A stretch of DNA of 64,000 nucleotides from Bagarius yarrelli. Taxonomy: Eukaryota; Chordata; Actinopteri; Siluriformes; Sisoridae. The stretch lies in contig VCAZ01000113.1 in assembly GCA_005784505.1 (NCBI GenBank), positions 62,001-126,000 of the forward strand, read 5' to 3'. Below are positions 43,442 through 55,844 of the stretch, one piece after another; position 1 is the first letter of the stretch, and every line of letters starts with the position of its first letter. The translations under genes were made by a program, and so were the position numbers. Under the pieces are notes generated by a model, which had not been told where the DNA came from, did no database searches, and saw nothing but the letters and a program-made list of their open reading frames with translations.

Positions 43442-43618
43442 CTTTAAACGAGGGATCACTGACTTGTTTCTGGAGAATCTACAGAGTTTAGCTACAACCG
43501 TTATGAGACACATCTGAACTAGCTAATTAAGGTCTTTCTAGCTATACTTGAGACTTACAGGCAGGTGTAATGAGGCAGGTTGAAGGCCCTCCAGGACCGA
43601 GTCTGGTGACCCCTGCTG
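43442..43618. repeat. Short dispersed repeat with inverted ends
   Basis: It runs from GAGGGATCACTGAC to CTGGTGACCCCTGCTG, with AGAGTTTAGCTACAACC and AGGCAGGTGTAATGAGGCAG inside. The ends are roughly inverted copies. Similar sequences are common in ostariophysan fish genomes (from memory). Confidence 0.45.
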
Positions 43619-45520
43619 TAAACTGGTTTCCAAGAATTCTTTAGTGCTTTTAGACTTAATTATTATAGTCTGACCAAACCATAATACTGTATATACAGAC
43701 ATGTCCAACTCAGAAACTTAAATTGTATTGTTTTGTGAAGTAAAACACTTAAATTACTGTAATATGTAATATGTTTAACAACTGTCCTTCACCCAAGCCC
43801 AAAAGATGAGCCAAAGCCCTTACAAATATATATAACGGTGAAAACACTCACAAACAAATGTAAAACCCTTTTTTAGTCATTTTACCAAGTCGCTGGGTGA
43901 TGAAATCAAACTCCTACACGCTCGCTGTAGTCTCTTGATAGCGTTTGTCAGGGGAGGGGAAACGGTAGTCAAAATCAACAAAAAGTTGCACTGAATACAA
44001 CAATTGTAAAAATAAATAAATAAACCTCTAGAATTGGGACATCTTAATCAGCCGTACAAGTGCTGATTAACATGTCCCAGTGTATAAGCTAATATTAAAC
44101 CTCAGAAGTATTATTACGCAAACAACCCTAGGGAAAAAAAAGTATGAATATGTGCATATGGCCCCGATTACAATAAAAAAAAACAACTGCAAGCAGGCGG
44201 ATAAAATGTAAAGTAAGCTCATATTAAATGCACATCCAAACATTAAAATGCAGGCAACGGCTGGCTTTGCTTTTCTTCAAGGGCATGCTACATGTTTTTT
44301 AAGAACAGCAGAAATCTGTTAGCGATGAGTGGTTCAGCATTTTTTATTTGCACAGTGCAATTTTCTCCGCTCACTTTTGCAGAAACTAAAAAAGTAGCAG
44401 TAATCATCCCTGATGCACACCATCTTTCGAGTGCTTTCTACTCCATTCATATTACTCTTGCTGCAATGCATTATGTTTCCGAATATGGCAGTGTAAAAGC
44501 CAAGAATGATCGCGTGTGCATTCGGGGAAATAAATTGCGCAGACATGGCTAGAAAATCATCCTTCTAAAGGGTAGCTGTTTACCATATATGGTGATTTGA
44601 GGGAATTTTATCATGCCCTCTTGGTTTTTTTTCCACACATGAACTTGTTAGAACTGCATTATGTAACCTTAATTAACATCTTGAACGAGAGACCCAAGAG
44701 AACCTGCTTTTATTATTTTAGAGAGATTTTTTTGGGGCATTTGCCTTTATTAAACTGACATGACAGAGATAAAATGGGGTGGATAGAGAGAGTGGGTGTG
44801 ACCGGAAAGGACCCTGGTCGCTGGAGCACAACAGCGCATGTGGGTGTGGACGCCTTAATCCACTACACCACGGCTCTGGCCTTAGAATGTATTTTTAGAA
44901 GGTTCAGAATTCCCACTTACCTGGATAATTATTATAGTGCCTGCTTGTTTTAACTGTATAATCATTAGCATACTTTATATTAAGAATATTTTAAGGATTA
45001 AGTCTACACACAACAGTTATTAGAGCACTTGGGAATACTTTGGGATTAAAAATGTAAAGGAGTACATTTGGTCTCCACTAAGGTTAAAAAGGAAAAGAAA
45101 ATGTCTGGAATTTTGGATACATTCCAAATTCCAAATTATCATTAATTTATTTGGAATTATTTCAAAATTTGGGGAAATGGATATAACCTGTATATACAAA
45201 AAAATGTTGGTCATATGATGATGCAAGCAAACTAATTCACATTTTAAAAATGAGATTTTTGACTTGCCTGGAAAATGGGGGACCCCCCTTTAAGTGTCTA
45301 TTGTGTATGGCTGGGTCTTTTTTTTACATAAATACTGACCACCATATTTGGACATTATTTTATGTTCAGAATTTAAGATATGATAGGTGAATGTTGTGAA
45401 GGAATGCACAGTGCATGCGGAGGTGGGGCCTTAATAGCCCTGCAGTGCTGTGGGCATGCGAGTACAGATTCGCAGGCAAGACATTTGCACTGAAATTGCA
45501 TTGAATCTGTTTATATAATT

Positions 45521-45523
<3 letters not shown>

Positions 45524-45555
<32 letters not shown>
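45524..45555. repeat. TA microsatellite
   Basis: Sixteen or so uninterrupted TA units. Confidence 0.95.
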
Positions 45556-45559
<4 letters not shown>

Positions 45560-46889
45560 TATAAAGTTTTACAGACGCCCCAGCACAACCTGATTCACAC
45601 TGTTTAGTATGCGAAAAGGGCACGGCTTTGTTAAAAGAGAAATAACACTAATTAATCATACAACCTTGAATGAAAGGTAGTTTGTGGTTGTAATTACATC
45701 CTTGCTGTCAAGGACACCGATTTCAGAGAAAGATTAGAGGGTGCAAATACTCAAAGACGCAGATCTGTTTTTTTTCTGAGTGATATGACAAAACGGCTTT
45801 CTCTTTCTCTCTCTGATTGTCTCTCTGGGTTGTTTCTTTCTGCTCTTTTTTTTTGTTTTTCTTGTTTAATAAGACACTTTTGTTGCACAGCACGGAGTGG
45901 CACCTGGGAGACGTGGACAGCTGTCACAGCTTTAAATCAGATTGGAGATGCCGCTATCTGCAGAAACACAATTGGGAAGGGACTCATAAGGCCAGTGTGG
46001 ATTGCGAGGGTACAGTAAAGCTTACTCGCCTTTTGTGTCATGGTAGAAAAATGGTACAAGGCCAGTGGAGCGGTAAACAAAGTTGATGCGTGTATTTTTG
46101 TCACCTAATTGGGCCTGCAGTCAGCCATTACTGTGTTTTGGCAGAATAACAAATAAAGACTAGATATTTTTATGTGTAATTGACATTTCTATGCAAAAGA
46201 ATGCCAAATACAAAATGATTAAGGTTAAGATTAAATGCAACTATTAAGTCGACAAGCTTTTAACAACAGAGATGTTGAATCCTGGAATATGATTGGTTGA
46301 TTGATTGAGTTTATGTGCTTGTTTTGGACAGGGATTTGTTTGGCAGCTGCACTACATAACCCAAGAATAATAACAATAAAAAAAGGCTCATTTTTTTAGA
46401 TGTTCCACAAATGCAACCACAACCAGAAATTAAACGGTTTGTCCTGGTAAATTACTGAATTATAGCAAGATTATTACTCTTTAAAGCTGTTGCTAAAACT
46501 AATATTCCGGCTTTGTACAGTAACCAACACACTACCTTGTCTTTAATTATTTTCATAACATCCTAATCTTAATAACATGACCTCTAGAAATTGCTCATTA
46601 TTTGTAAAATTATGATTTATATTATTTATGACAACAGAACCTAATGATCTCTTTCTGCTTCGCAACTATTTATGCTTCCTTTAACAATTTTATTGATAAC
46701 TTTAATATCAGTAAACCGAACTGGATGCACTTTGGGACAAGTCATAGGAATATAAAAGAAGTATTACATAGAGGAAGGTCTGCATGACAGGATTTTCACC
46801 AAGGTGCTAAAAAGCAAAAATAATAATGCGTAAGTAGAAACAAACAACCTAATAAAAGTTGACATGATCTTATCGGTTGGTTGTTGTAA

Positions 46890-47035
46890 ATGTCTTTATT
46901 TTGTCACATATACTTTTTTACAGCAGAGTGAAATTCTTTTTTTCGCATATCCCATCTTAGTAAGTTGGGGGTCACGGCTCAGGGTCAGCTATGATACAGT
47001 GCCCCTGGTGCAGGAACCAACAGTGGTGTCCAACT
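46890..47035 (-). mobile_element. SINE, second subfamily, antisense
   Basis: It reads TTTGTCACATATACTTTTTT then CCCATCTTAGTAAGTTGGG and CAGGGTCAGCTATGATACAG, the reverse of the second subfamily tail and body. Confidence 0.65.
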
Positions 47036-47709
47036 AGTGTCCGCTAGTTTGATAGCGGATAAGTAGTTCGCAAACATCTATAGTTGTCAGACATTTCTGT
47101 TTATGATGTGTTATATAATTTTTTTTTTTTTCAAATAGAAATTGCACCACACACACACAGCAATTACCTAATAATTCACCTATTGCCATCTGGTGGAATT
47201 CACTGCAGGCACTTCAAAATCTCAAGTGACCTGGGTCAAACCAGGGGTTCTGATTTGTTTTGTTTTTTTTAATATATATAATTTGCTCTTTTTAATGTTT
47301 TAATATAACGAAATCATTCAATCCTCTTAATAATTCAAGCATTAAGGCGTGGCAAGTTTTCTCCACACAAAAAGAGTGCGATTTATTTCTTCTCCAACGG
47401 CGCCATCTGTCGGTGAAATATCGTTAATGCATGTAAAAAAAAAATCCACCATTACAACATTTTAAGGGCGGAAACCGATTATGAAAGAGGGACAAAGCCT
47501 AACATCAGGTATGTAGTATCATGTTTCTCATAAAAAGTCTCATAATGTCTCTTTAGTCTTAAATACAGAGCTCAGTAACTAACCTTTCTTCTCACCAGGA
47601 AGAGCTCCGTTTAATAATTTAAACAACAAAATAAAAGTCTCTCTGTAAGACGTTGGCGTCCCAGAAGCCTGTTTAATATTTGAGATTACTTCTTTTTCAG
47701 TATTTACCG

Positions 47710-47794
47710 ATGGCGCCGTCAGATTTTGAACAACAAACCAGGGACATCCTGTGCTGCTTTTTCGACGAGCCGTATTTGGAGACGGATTCACCGA
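47710..47794 (+). CDS. bcl2l15: bcl2l15 exon 1 (coding)
   Basis: It encodes 28 residues, MAPSDFEQQTRDILCCFFDE and the following PYLETDSP, and ends with one base of the next codon before GTAAGT. A TTTTTCAG acceptor-like sequence ends at 47700, so transcription probably starts in an upstream non-coding exon. Confidence 0.8.
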
Positions 47795-49424
47795 GTAAGT
47801 ACCGGATACCTGACAGCGTATTCCAGTCGGTTTCCTTTCCCAAATAAATATAAAGCACGGTACAGGTGAAAAGAGAGAATGGTAGACTGTCACTGTACTT
47901 ATACTGTACAGCAATTTGATAGTAAATAAATTAAGCTTATTAAAACGAACATTAATGTAAGAAACGGGTCTGTTAACGTGTATGAGGTTTCCCCTAACAA
48001 CATTAACATTAGAATTATGTTTCCGTGAAAATTATTAACAAACCTAAATATGACTTTGAATCATTCTTAAATGAATTTATTATGTTATAATATTGTAGTT
48101 TATATTATATTTTATATAAATATATATTTTCGAGTACACTGTTCATTTCCGAGAATAACGCGAATCGCCTGAGAAACCAGTTAGTTTCGTTTGATCGTCT
48201 TCTTCAGTTACACTTGGAGTCCGGGAATGACGCCCTCTCCAAACACATATATTGAAAATGTGATATTAAATATATTTTACCCCTATTATGTATGTATTTA
48301 ATAATAATATTTGGAAGAAATATTTTTTGTCTGATCGGCCATCGTTCATCTTTATTTATAAAGCACTTTTTAACACTTAAGATTGTGTCGAAGCATCTTT
48401 CCCAGAATCAACTAAGACAATACAGTGTACACTTACCAAAAACACGCACAAAAACAGTTTAATTTATATCCGTAAAATGAAGAGTCCACATCTGGGCAAG
48501 CCACATGCGACAACGGCAAGTGACGGAATGGAGGGAAAAACCCCTGAAAGAAACCAGACCCAGTCTGGAAGGTCAGTTCTTCTTGGACCAGTAGGTTGTT
48601 TCACACTGCAGAAAAGATTAGATTGTGTAGATTCTGCTTCTTAAGGTCTTGTCCGGAAGGCCATCTTGAAGACAAGGATCTGTCTCTGTGGCTCATTGTC
48701 TCCAAGTGCTGATCCACTATCTGGACTGAATATGGACTGGATCTGGATTATTTCAGAGTTTGGGCATTAGATAGGAAAAGCATGCAGTTATTAAAGTTAT
48801 TATTAAATTTCCAGAGTTTTGAGAGTGCAGTAGATGCGGAACAGGGTCCAGGATAGGAGCTCACTTAAGTACTGAGGTGCTAAACCATTTAGGGCTTTTT
48901 AAGTGATTAGCAAAAGTCTATTCAGTGTTTTTATGTCCTAAAAAGTGAAGCTTTTATTTCTCCTGCTTGTTTTTTATGACAAAATAATCAACTAAATCTA
49001 GCATTTGAAGGCATTATAAAGTCAATCTGAACCATTACATTTTTTTTTACAGACCGACCCGTCCTCCAACTAAAAAAAAACAAAAAACGAAGAAAACGTT
49101 TAGGAAACCCCTCAGATACACAAACCAAATGATCTGTAATGTATTTCTAATTAATGCAACTTTCTTCCTATAGCAGATGATTTCGACCCGGTGAAGATCG
49201 CCACTCAGCTCCGACAGTTAGGAGACCACTACGATGAGACCGTTATTAAGCCTCTTATGCACAAAGTCCAGCATGCAGCCAGTGGCCAGGTGTGTGTGTG
49301 TGTGTATGTGGACACGCTCATTCTTCTATGTTAAACTCTCACAGTATGTCTGCACTGTTTTTTCCCAACAACACTGTGTTCTTCTTTTGTCTTATGTTTC
49401 GTAGTTGCCGTCTTGCGCTACAGC

Positions 49425-49472
<48 letters not shown>

Positions 49473-51548
49473 GAATACCTTCCCTTAAATACATAATACA
49501 GATCCATGAATGCTTTTAATGTATTTTATAGTTAATTTATTTAGATATTAGCATAGCAGTATGATGATGATGATAATGTGTGCTTCAGCATCTAAGGTAA
49601 ATCATGGCTGTTCATGGCTTAGCAAAACTCAAATCTAACACACAATACACTGCAAGTGGGAGAAGTGGCAGCTCAAATGGTTAATGTGTCAATTTGTTGA
49701 TTGAAAGATCAGGAAGACCTGGGTTCAAACCTCACCGCCACTGTTGGATCCTTGAGCAAGAACTTTAACCCTTCCTGCTCCAGGTGTGTTGTATCATAGC
49801 TGCGCTTTGATCTCAACTTTTTAAGATGGGTTTTGCAAAGGATCAAGAATTTCATTGTGCTGTAGAGTCTATGTGACAAAGACATTTACATAAAAGACAC
49901 TTTATTTCAATTATTTGATAAGACCACCTTTTGCTTGGATTATGTCACGCATTGGCCATGGTATCATTTTGATAAGACTGTGCGATGTTGCAACATTTAT
50001 TTCCATCGTAGTCACGTTAATTTCCTGTCTAGCGTTGGACAGAGAGTAAAGTCTTCTCCAGCACGTTTTTTTATTACCATCCATTTAGATCAGAAAGTTT
50101 ACCAAGATGTACTCGCTGTCCTAAGGGAGACCCAGCTGGACACTAAGGTGTTTATACTCTTCAGTTTTAACTATTGGTCAGATGACCTATTTAAGGCGTA
50201 TTACATACCTGAGAAGCTCCCCGGGTTAACAACACTGTCCCCACAGGCTTGTACTAGGAACATATGATAAGTGCCTCTCTTCTTACCCTGAGGTATCCGT
50301 CACCATATCTGGACTCCTCAGACCACATGACCTCTCATTTATTGCTTCAGAATCTTATTATTAATGATCCTACTTTCACTATTAAATATAGTCCTGAAAT
50401 CTGTTTTTTATATAAACCTCTATCCTTTCAGGTTTTAATATTTATTAGGGCAGTTTATAACCCAGTTTTAGTAATTAATAGTTTTTTTTTGGTTTTTTTT
50501 TCATGCTAATAATGCAACCTTTTTCAAAACAAGTACCAGCTTTCTCAAAAAATAAGCCTATTTACCCCATCAGTTACAGTTAAATCGTTAAAATAAAATA
50601 AAATAAAAATAAAATTGTTTCAAACGTAATAATTAGTGCAGTAATCATCGAGTGGACCATTTGCTCAGGAGCCCAACAGAGGCAATGTAGTGGATCTCAG
50701 TTTTGGTGTTAAACCCTGATCTTCCAATTAGCAGCCCAGATCTTAACTTCAGTGCTACCTTTTTCACCACTTGTCATTTACTGTAGCTTTTTTCCATCTT
50801 TTACAGGCGGGTGACGTGTTCACTAAAAGTGTGGACAGCCTGTGTAACACGTGGGTGGCTGAGACACCCGGCATTGCTCCTGAAAAGTATCTTCTGAAGG
50901 CCACAATGGCACTGTCACTTTACATGAAGAAGAACTGCCTAAACTTGACCACAGACATACGGAGTGCTATATTCAACATACTTAACAACAGGCTGAGGAA
51001 CTGGATCATGCAGCAGGGAGGCTGGGTAAGTCTTAATCAGTTTTTAGCTCTTACAAAAGTTCTAATTGGACAAAAGTTAAGTCTGTTAGTCCCATTTAGT
51101 GCTCTTATTTAAAATACTTTTAACCTAGTTTTACTACATAGAACCATTAATGTGGATGGAAGCCACAATAAACTTTAATATAGTAGTTTAAACACTCCTA
51201 CTACACATCAAGCTACTCAAGGTGCAAAAACTTGCTACATAACAGGAAGTAAAAAGAAGTTTGACTGAAACGAAAGCAAAATTACCTAAATGAATAGTTT
51301 TGTTTGTACAAGTCGGGATGTGTATAAATGCAAAAGCAGTCGTGAGTTATTTCTCAACGACATAAACTTACTTTCATGCTTTTCTGGTTTCAACCTGATT
51401 GTTGTTCTAGTTATTAAATAAACACCTCTAGATAGCTTTGCCTTTTTTTTGTCTTAAGTACTAAACCGTACATCACTTTAGCTGTAAATAAAAAGTGTAT
51501 TTTGTTTTATTTTTTAGGAGCAGGCATCTAGCCTATGAGAATGAAATG
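47710..51548 (+). CDS. bcl2l15: Bcl-2 family protein, BCL2L15 (Bfk)-like, four exons
   Basis: BCL2L15 is a small Bcl-2 family protein with BH3- and BH2-like motifs and no C-terminal membrane anchor; a mild pro-apoptotic role is reported in mammals. The model joins 47710-47794, 49174-49289, 50807-51025 and 51528-51548, giving 146 residues and a stop at 51546; human BCL2L15 is about 163. The start reads MAPSDFEQQTRDILCCFF. A BH3-like segment, IATQLRQLGDHYDETV, lies at residues 37-52 with the L-x3-G-D core. The C-terminus reads WIMQQGGW and then EQASSL, matching the family's GQGGWE ending. All joins keep frame. An AG follows a pyrimidine tract at 47698-47700, just before the ATG, so a non-coding 5' exon is likely upstream. 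The gene lies tail to tail with the adenosine receptor. Confidence 0.85.
48340..48940. repeat. Probable dispersed repeat in bcl2l15 intron 1
   Basis: It contains TTTATAAAGCACTTTTTAA, AGAAACCAGACCCAGTCTG and GCTAAACCATTTAGGGCTTT, which resemble parts of a widespread fish retroelement tail. No coding frame is kept. Boundaries are approximate. Confidence 0.4.
49174..49289 (+). CDS. bcl2l15: bcl2l15 exon 2 (BH3-like segment)
   Basis: It encodes TDDFDPVKIATQLRQLGDHY and on to HKVQHAASGQ. The acceptor is a tandem TAGCAG (49171-49176), so the exon can begin at 49174 or 49177 in the same frame (Thr-Asp or Asn at the join). The donor GT is the first unit of a short (GT)n run. Confidence 0.85.
49428..49467. 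repeat. Poly(T) tract
   Basis: Forty consecutive T in bcl2l15 intron 2. On the minus strand this is a poly(A) run; no retrocopy was recognised beside it. Confidence 0.95.
49662..49892 (+). mobile_element. SINE, second subfamily, with tRNA-like head
   Basis: The head has GCAGCTCAAATGGTTAATG and a B-box-like GGTTCAAACC (49722-49731); the body has CCTTGAGCAAGAACTTTAA and the tail TTTTTAAGATGGGTTTTGC and GTGACAAAGACATTTA. It sits in bcl2l15 intron 2 beside the Tc1 remnant. Confidence 0.7.
49905..50500 (-). mobile_element. Second degraded Tc1-like element
   Basis: It includes GACCACCTTTTGCTTGGATT, AAAGTCTTCTCCAGCACG, CCCCACAGGCTTGTACTAGG and GGACTCCTCAGACCACATGA, matching the same Tc1 family as the 16.6-17.3 kb copy in order and orientation but keeping a different subset. 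It lies in intron 2 of bcl2l15. Reading frames across it are shadows. Confidence 0.6.
50650..50765 (-). mobile_element. SINE fragment, antisense
   Basis: Contains TTTGCTCAGGAGCCCAACAG and GTGTTAAACCCTGATCTTCC. It lies about 40 bp before bcl2l15 exon 3. Confidence 0.45.
50807..51025 (+). CDS. bcl2l15: bcl2l15 exon 3 (Bcl-2 core helices)
   Basis: The exon follows CATCTTTTACAG and precedes GTAAGT, phase 0 to 0. Its 73 codons include AGDVFTKSVDSLCNTWVAE, then YLLKATMALSLYMKKNC and the end RLRNWIMQQGGW. The Bcl-2 core helices and the BH2-like GGW are here. Confidence 0.87.
51528..51548 (+). CDS. bcl2l15: bcl2l15 exon 4 (C-terminus and stop)
   Basis: After TATTTTTTAG the exon encodes EQASSL and a TGA. 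The E directly after GGW mirrors the GGWE ending of mammalian BCL2L15. The shortness makes the exon less certain than its neighbours, but phase and acceptor agree. Confidence 0.75.
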
Positions 51549-54500
51549 AATACGAAGAATCACTCTCGTCTTAGGAAAATCACCTGTGAAAAAGAAAGAT
51601 AAAAAAGTGAAGAGGCCTAAAAGTCATAGGTGTGTTCTACTGGGGTTTTTAACAGGTCTACAATGGTGCCATTTATTTAAATCAGGTTCTTAACTTGCAG
51701 ACCTCAAAACAGTTTTGATAGTTTAGCTGATTTGTATTTTTCCTTGTTGTTTATATCTAGTAGCCTTTTCAAACGAATAATTGTTTGTTAAAATCGTACT
51801 GCATGACGATAACAATCCAATACTTTAAATACATGGCTGCATTAAAAAAATTGTAAAATAAGTTAAAGAAAATTGACTATTGTGTGTTTTATTTTTATTG
51901 TTGGGTTTCTAATATCCACAATTATTTGCATGGGGGGCTTTTTGTCTGATTGCTTAAGGAGATCTGAACTTGTACAATTAAACTTCACTGAAGTTTATAG
52001 CACCACCTGAAGGGGGCAGCACGCAATTTTAGATAATACAGAGCTGCGAGTGCAAAGAAGTGTAAGGAGTGCAAATTACTCCGATAATTCAATAACAACC
52101 ATTGCTCTTGATTTATATTTAAGATCCATTACAGATGGATACAGATTTCATAAAAGTATAATTCCAGTAAATGTTATTTATTAAATGGAACAACTATCAA
52201 TGACATCAATACCAACTTAATGCAAAGAAGTCACAAGACATTGTATAATTTCAACATAACCTCGAAGGTTCTGCACACATATTCAAGAGCTATTTAAAAA
52301 AAATGGAGGCATCACAGACAAGCAAAATAAAATAAGACACATTACTGTACACTTGCAGAGTTAAGGACCAGCCAGAACTCTTACATACAAAAAAACTGTT
52401 GTTTACAAAGAAAAGCAAAACTACATCTGAGCAACTGTCTTCACGAGTGGTTTTCTCAGCAAACCTCGACCTTTTTCTTTCTTTTTTTTTCACACAGATG
52501 ACCATAAAAGCTTTCACTATAGCTACAGAGATGTTTCTGAGAGTTTCATTTCACCCTTTCAGCCCACCAGACATAGTTGTGTTTTTTAACAAACTATTGC
52601 CACAAGGATGCCTCTGATTACTGTAGCTTTAGGCTTTGTCTTTACTGCTACTACAAGACCCAGATACTGTTCCAAGCATGACCCTGTGCACAAAACCCCC
52701 TGATCTCCATAAAGAACTGGTGTGTTAAAGTTGCTGTATAAGAACTCAAATGTTCTGCGCAAAGCCCCGATTCAGACTTAACCTAGTCACCTAAACACAT
52801 TTGGAATAAACACTGACTGCAGTGTCTGCTCTTACTAATACCAAAATTCCCATGCGTTCTGGGGAAAAAAACCCGAAAATCCAGGAAAGTCAATGTCTGG
52901 TAACTTTCCAATCCTGGAAAACACATGAAAATGAGAAAAAAAAATTGTTGTCCTGGAAAATTATCATTTCAATGTTTTTGGTTATTGAGGAACAGTTTAC
53001 AAACCACAATTATTATTATTTTTTTAGTTACAGAAAACACTAGAAATTAGGTGTTTGAATGTTTTTAGCAACAATGTCTGGTAATTATGGCCCCAATCTT
53101 TTTTAAATAGTGGGTAAATGAATGATAGCTAACCCACGATTCGTATGGAGCAGTCTGTATCAGTTTATATAGCATATACAGTCATTCGCAGATCAGTTAT
53201 CAGAGTGAAAGTTTATTAGTTGTGCATGTGTTGCTAGTTCACACACAAACAAGCAATTTGAACCAATTCCATCTTGAAAAGTGGTAAAATCATTTCTGTA
53301 ATGTTACTTGATTGCTGTTTTCTGATAAAATGGCAGTCCGTGAAGACGGAAAGCATGATTTTACCTTGCAACGTCAAATTCTTATTAAAAAAGTTTGGCA
53401 GAGAAACCGGAGGAGCTCGCAGCTCTAGAACAAAATCAAAAACATGCAAGACAGTTTAAGGCAAATGTACTAAGAACATTAAAAGAACACTGTTCATTGG
53501 TGCTATTAAATAATGTTTTAAACTGAAAGTGCTTTTTGTGTAGTTTTTTTTTTTTTTTTTTTTTTAATGCCTTGGTTCATTTTATTTAACAGTTGGGGAG
53601 AAACAGGAAAACTTAATGAGAACTGCCTAGGATTTTAGTGCTCAGATTACACTCCTGCTCTGGCCGCTATCACGTAGGGCAGTCATGTCAGTGGTATGGG
53701 AGTACATTAAAGTTTCTGATGATAAAAACAAATTTCCAATATGCAGTGAAAGAGGAATGTTTCCTTGGACTTTTCTTGATCGCAACGCTAAAGCTTCTGC
53801 TCGGAAAAGAAACAGATGCAGATCATGGTGTAAAACAGATATAAAAACACCAGTGTTAGCTTACCCTTTAAGTATTCTATTTAGCTAACATTTTTTTAAT
53901 GTAGAGAAAAAGCAGTTCGAGAGACAAGAAATGTCATACGAAAGGGTTTTTAAGGTAGATTTTACACATACACACTTTTTTTTTTTAATCAGTTTGGCTT
54001 GCCAAAGTTGTGAATTTGGCTTAATAATTAATTTTTGCTGACTAGCATTCGCTTTCGTTTCAACTTTCACACATCTGTAGCTGAACGCACATTTGATGGC
54101 AGCAAGTATTACAAAATCAGCAGAAGAATAGCGCAAGATTTTACAGAATGTGGGTGGGATGGTTGCCACAAATGCTGCACTTTAAAATATGTGACCACAA
54201 TGTCCTGTAATGCTTTAATGCCCAAACAAGCCTAAAGAAATCACACTGTGCCGAATGTTGTTTAGTGGCATACACCAGTATACAAAAAATATATTGTATA
54301 TTCAAGTCTCATAACTTATTATGAGAGAAATATAATACATTAGGCTGTAAATCAGCCAAAAACTTTTCAAGATGTGAGACTACAGTTAATTTAAAATACA
54401 TATAGATGTAATGATAATTTAAAGATATGTTTGAATATTAGTAAAATATATTTGTATTTTAGTGTTAAGAAGATGGTCCTTCCAAATTAAGCATCACAGT

Positions 54501-55180
54501 ACCACAGTTATTCCTAAAAACAATATCAGGACTTTATTAGTAAGTTTCAATTCGCAGTAATTCTCAAGTAATCTTGTTGGTTATAGTGCACTTTAATGTT
54601 CTTCTACTCGAAGCATTGTGGTTAATAAACTTTCTTCAGATTAGATGGTCTAAACTTAAACCTATTTAGAGCTTAAGCATGCCTTGAGGAGATAATGGCG
54701 CTTCCAGAAGTTCTTATTAATCCAAAATGGTTACTCTAGACAAAACACATGTGATGAGTCCAGCTATTAAGAGCAATAAAATCTAAGTGATTGCTGAAAC
54801 TTATTCTTGACAGTTCGGTTAAAACTTTATCAGCATATGATAGATTTGAATATGCCCCTTGTTGAAATATCTATAAATTATGCACATACTGGGCACTGGT
54901 CTCCTTGACTAGTGATTCTGGAGTGTCATTCACTTTAAAGAATATTCAGGACATGTCCATTGCCTGGTCTGTGCAGTGGCCGAAAGCACTATGTGCTATG
55001 CAAGTTGTCATATTTAACAGACCACTGCAGATGGTTCATGACCCTTTTTTCAGAAAGAACGCAGTCTGTCCTAATGAGAGAAAATAAGTCCAGACATTAC
55101 AAGATCTCAGAAATGAATGTTAAATGTTAAAGCAGTTATTTTAACCAAGTGATCAACAAGGCTAGTTTTGATCTTCTCAG
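51549..55180. other. Convergent intergenic region, bcl2l15 and adora1 3' flanks
   Basis: AT-rich with poly(T) at about 53545-53566. On the minus strand AATAAA occurs at 54538-54533, a candidate poly(A) signal for adora1 about 640 bp past its stop. On the plus strand an ATTAAA-like signal occurs near 51840 for bcl2l15. No coding sequence recognised. Confidence 0.4.
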
Positions 55181-55844
55181 TCAAATGTCACTAATTTCTC
55201 GCATCTTCCTCTCTGAACACTCCTTTCTCCGGGTGGCTTTTCTGGCTGAAAGTTTTACTTTCTTGCAGCAGACAAACTGTGCCCAGATTTTGACAAAGGC
55301 AGTGCGGAATTTCTTGATACGGAAGGCGTATATGACCGGGTTGACTGCAGAGTTGCCATGGGTCAGCAAGATAGCCACGTAGATAATGTTCTTCGTTTTA
55401 GGCGTCGGGCTGAACAGAGTGATGCAGTTCAGAATGTGCAGGGGTAACCAGCTGATGGCAAAGAAAAACAACACCAGAGCAAGAGATTTGGCCAGTTTGA
55501 GCTCTTTTCCATAATAACGGCTGGGATCCGTCTGGCTGATCGCTTTGTTGAGACTGTGGTTAAGCTGCTTGTGAATTATGTAGAAAATCTCAACGTATAT
55601 GATAAGCATGAAGACGAGCGGGGGCAGCACCCAGATGAAAAAGTTAAAGTAGACCATGTACTTCATGCTAATGACTTCCTCAAACTTGCAGGTGATTATG
55701 GGGTTGGGTTGTTGAGAGTCGTTGGTTGGGAAATTCTGTAGGTTGTTCCAGCCAAACATGGGAGTTAAGCCCACAATCAGGGCCACCAGCCAGCATGCAA
55801 CCACCGCTGTCCCGGCTCGCTTTGGTGTCACTACTCTCTTGTAA
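55181..55844 (-). CDS. adora1: adora1 exon 2: ICL2 to C-terminus
   Basis: It follows CCTGTTTTTTAG and completes the split codon as AGT (Ser), then YKRVVTPKRAGTAVVACWL. TM4 to TM7 follow, with NPVIY, and a 40-residue basic tail (CCKKVKLSARKATRRK) after RIKKF. Two cysteines after helix 8 could be palmitoylated (inference). Confidence 0.93.

Larger units (their letters stand above)
42310..47709. other. Intergenic region upstream of bcl2l15
   Basis: Contains a dispersed repeat piece next to the Tc1 break (42310-42430), a short TIR-ended repeat (about 43442-43618), a (TA)n tract at 45524, a SINE piece (46890-47035) and a pyrimidine-rich tract ending in CACAG at about 45892 followed by an unassigned open stretch. 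Promoter elements of bcl2l15 were not identified. Confidence 0.5.

Noticed and set aside
49935..50267. Open frame of 110 codons in bcl2l15 intron 2
   Set aside because: It is the antisense shadow of a degraded Tc1 element.
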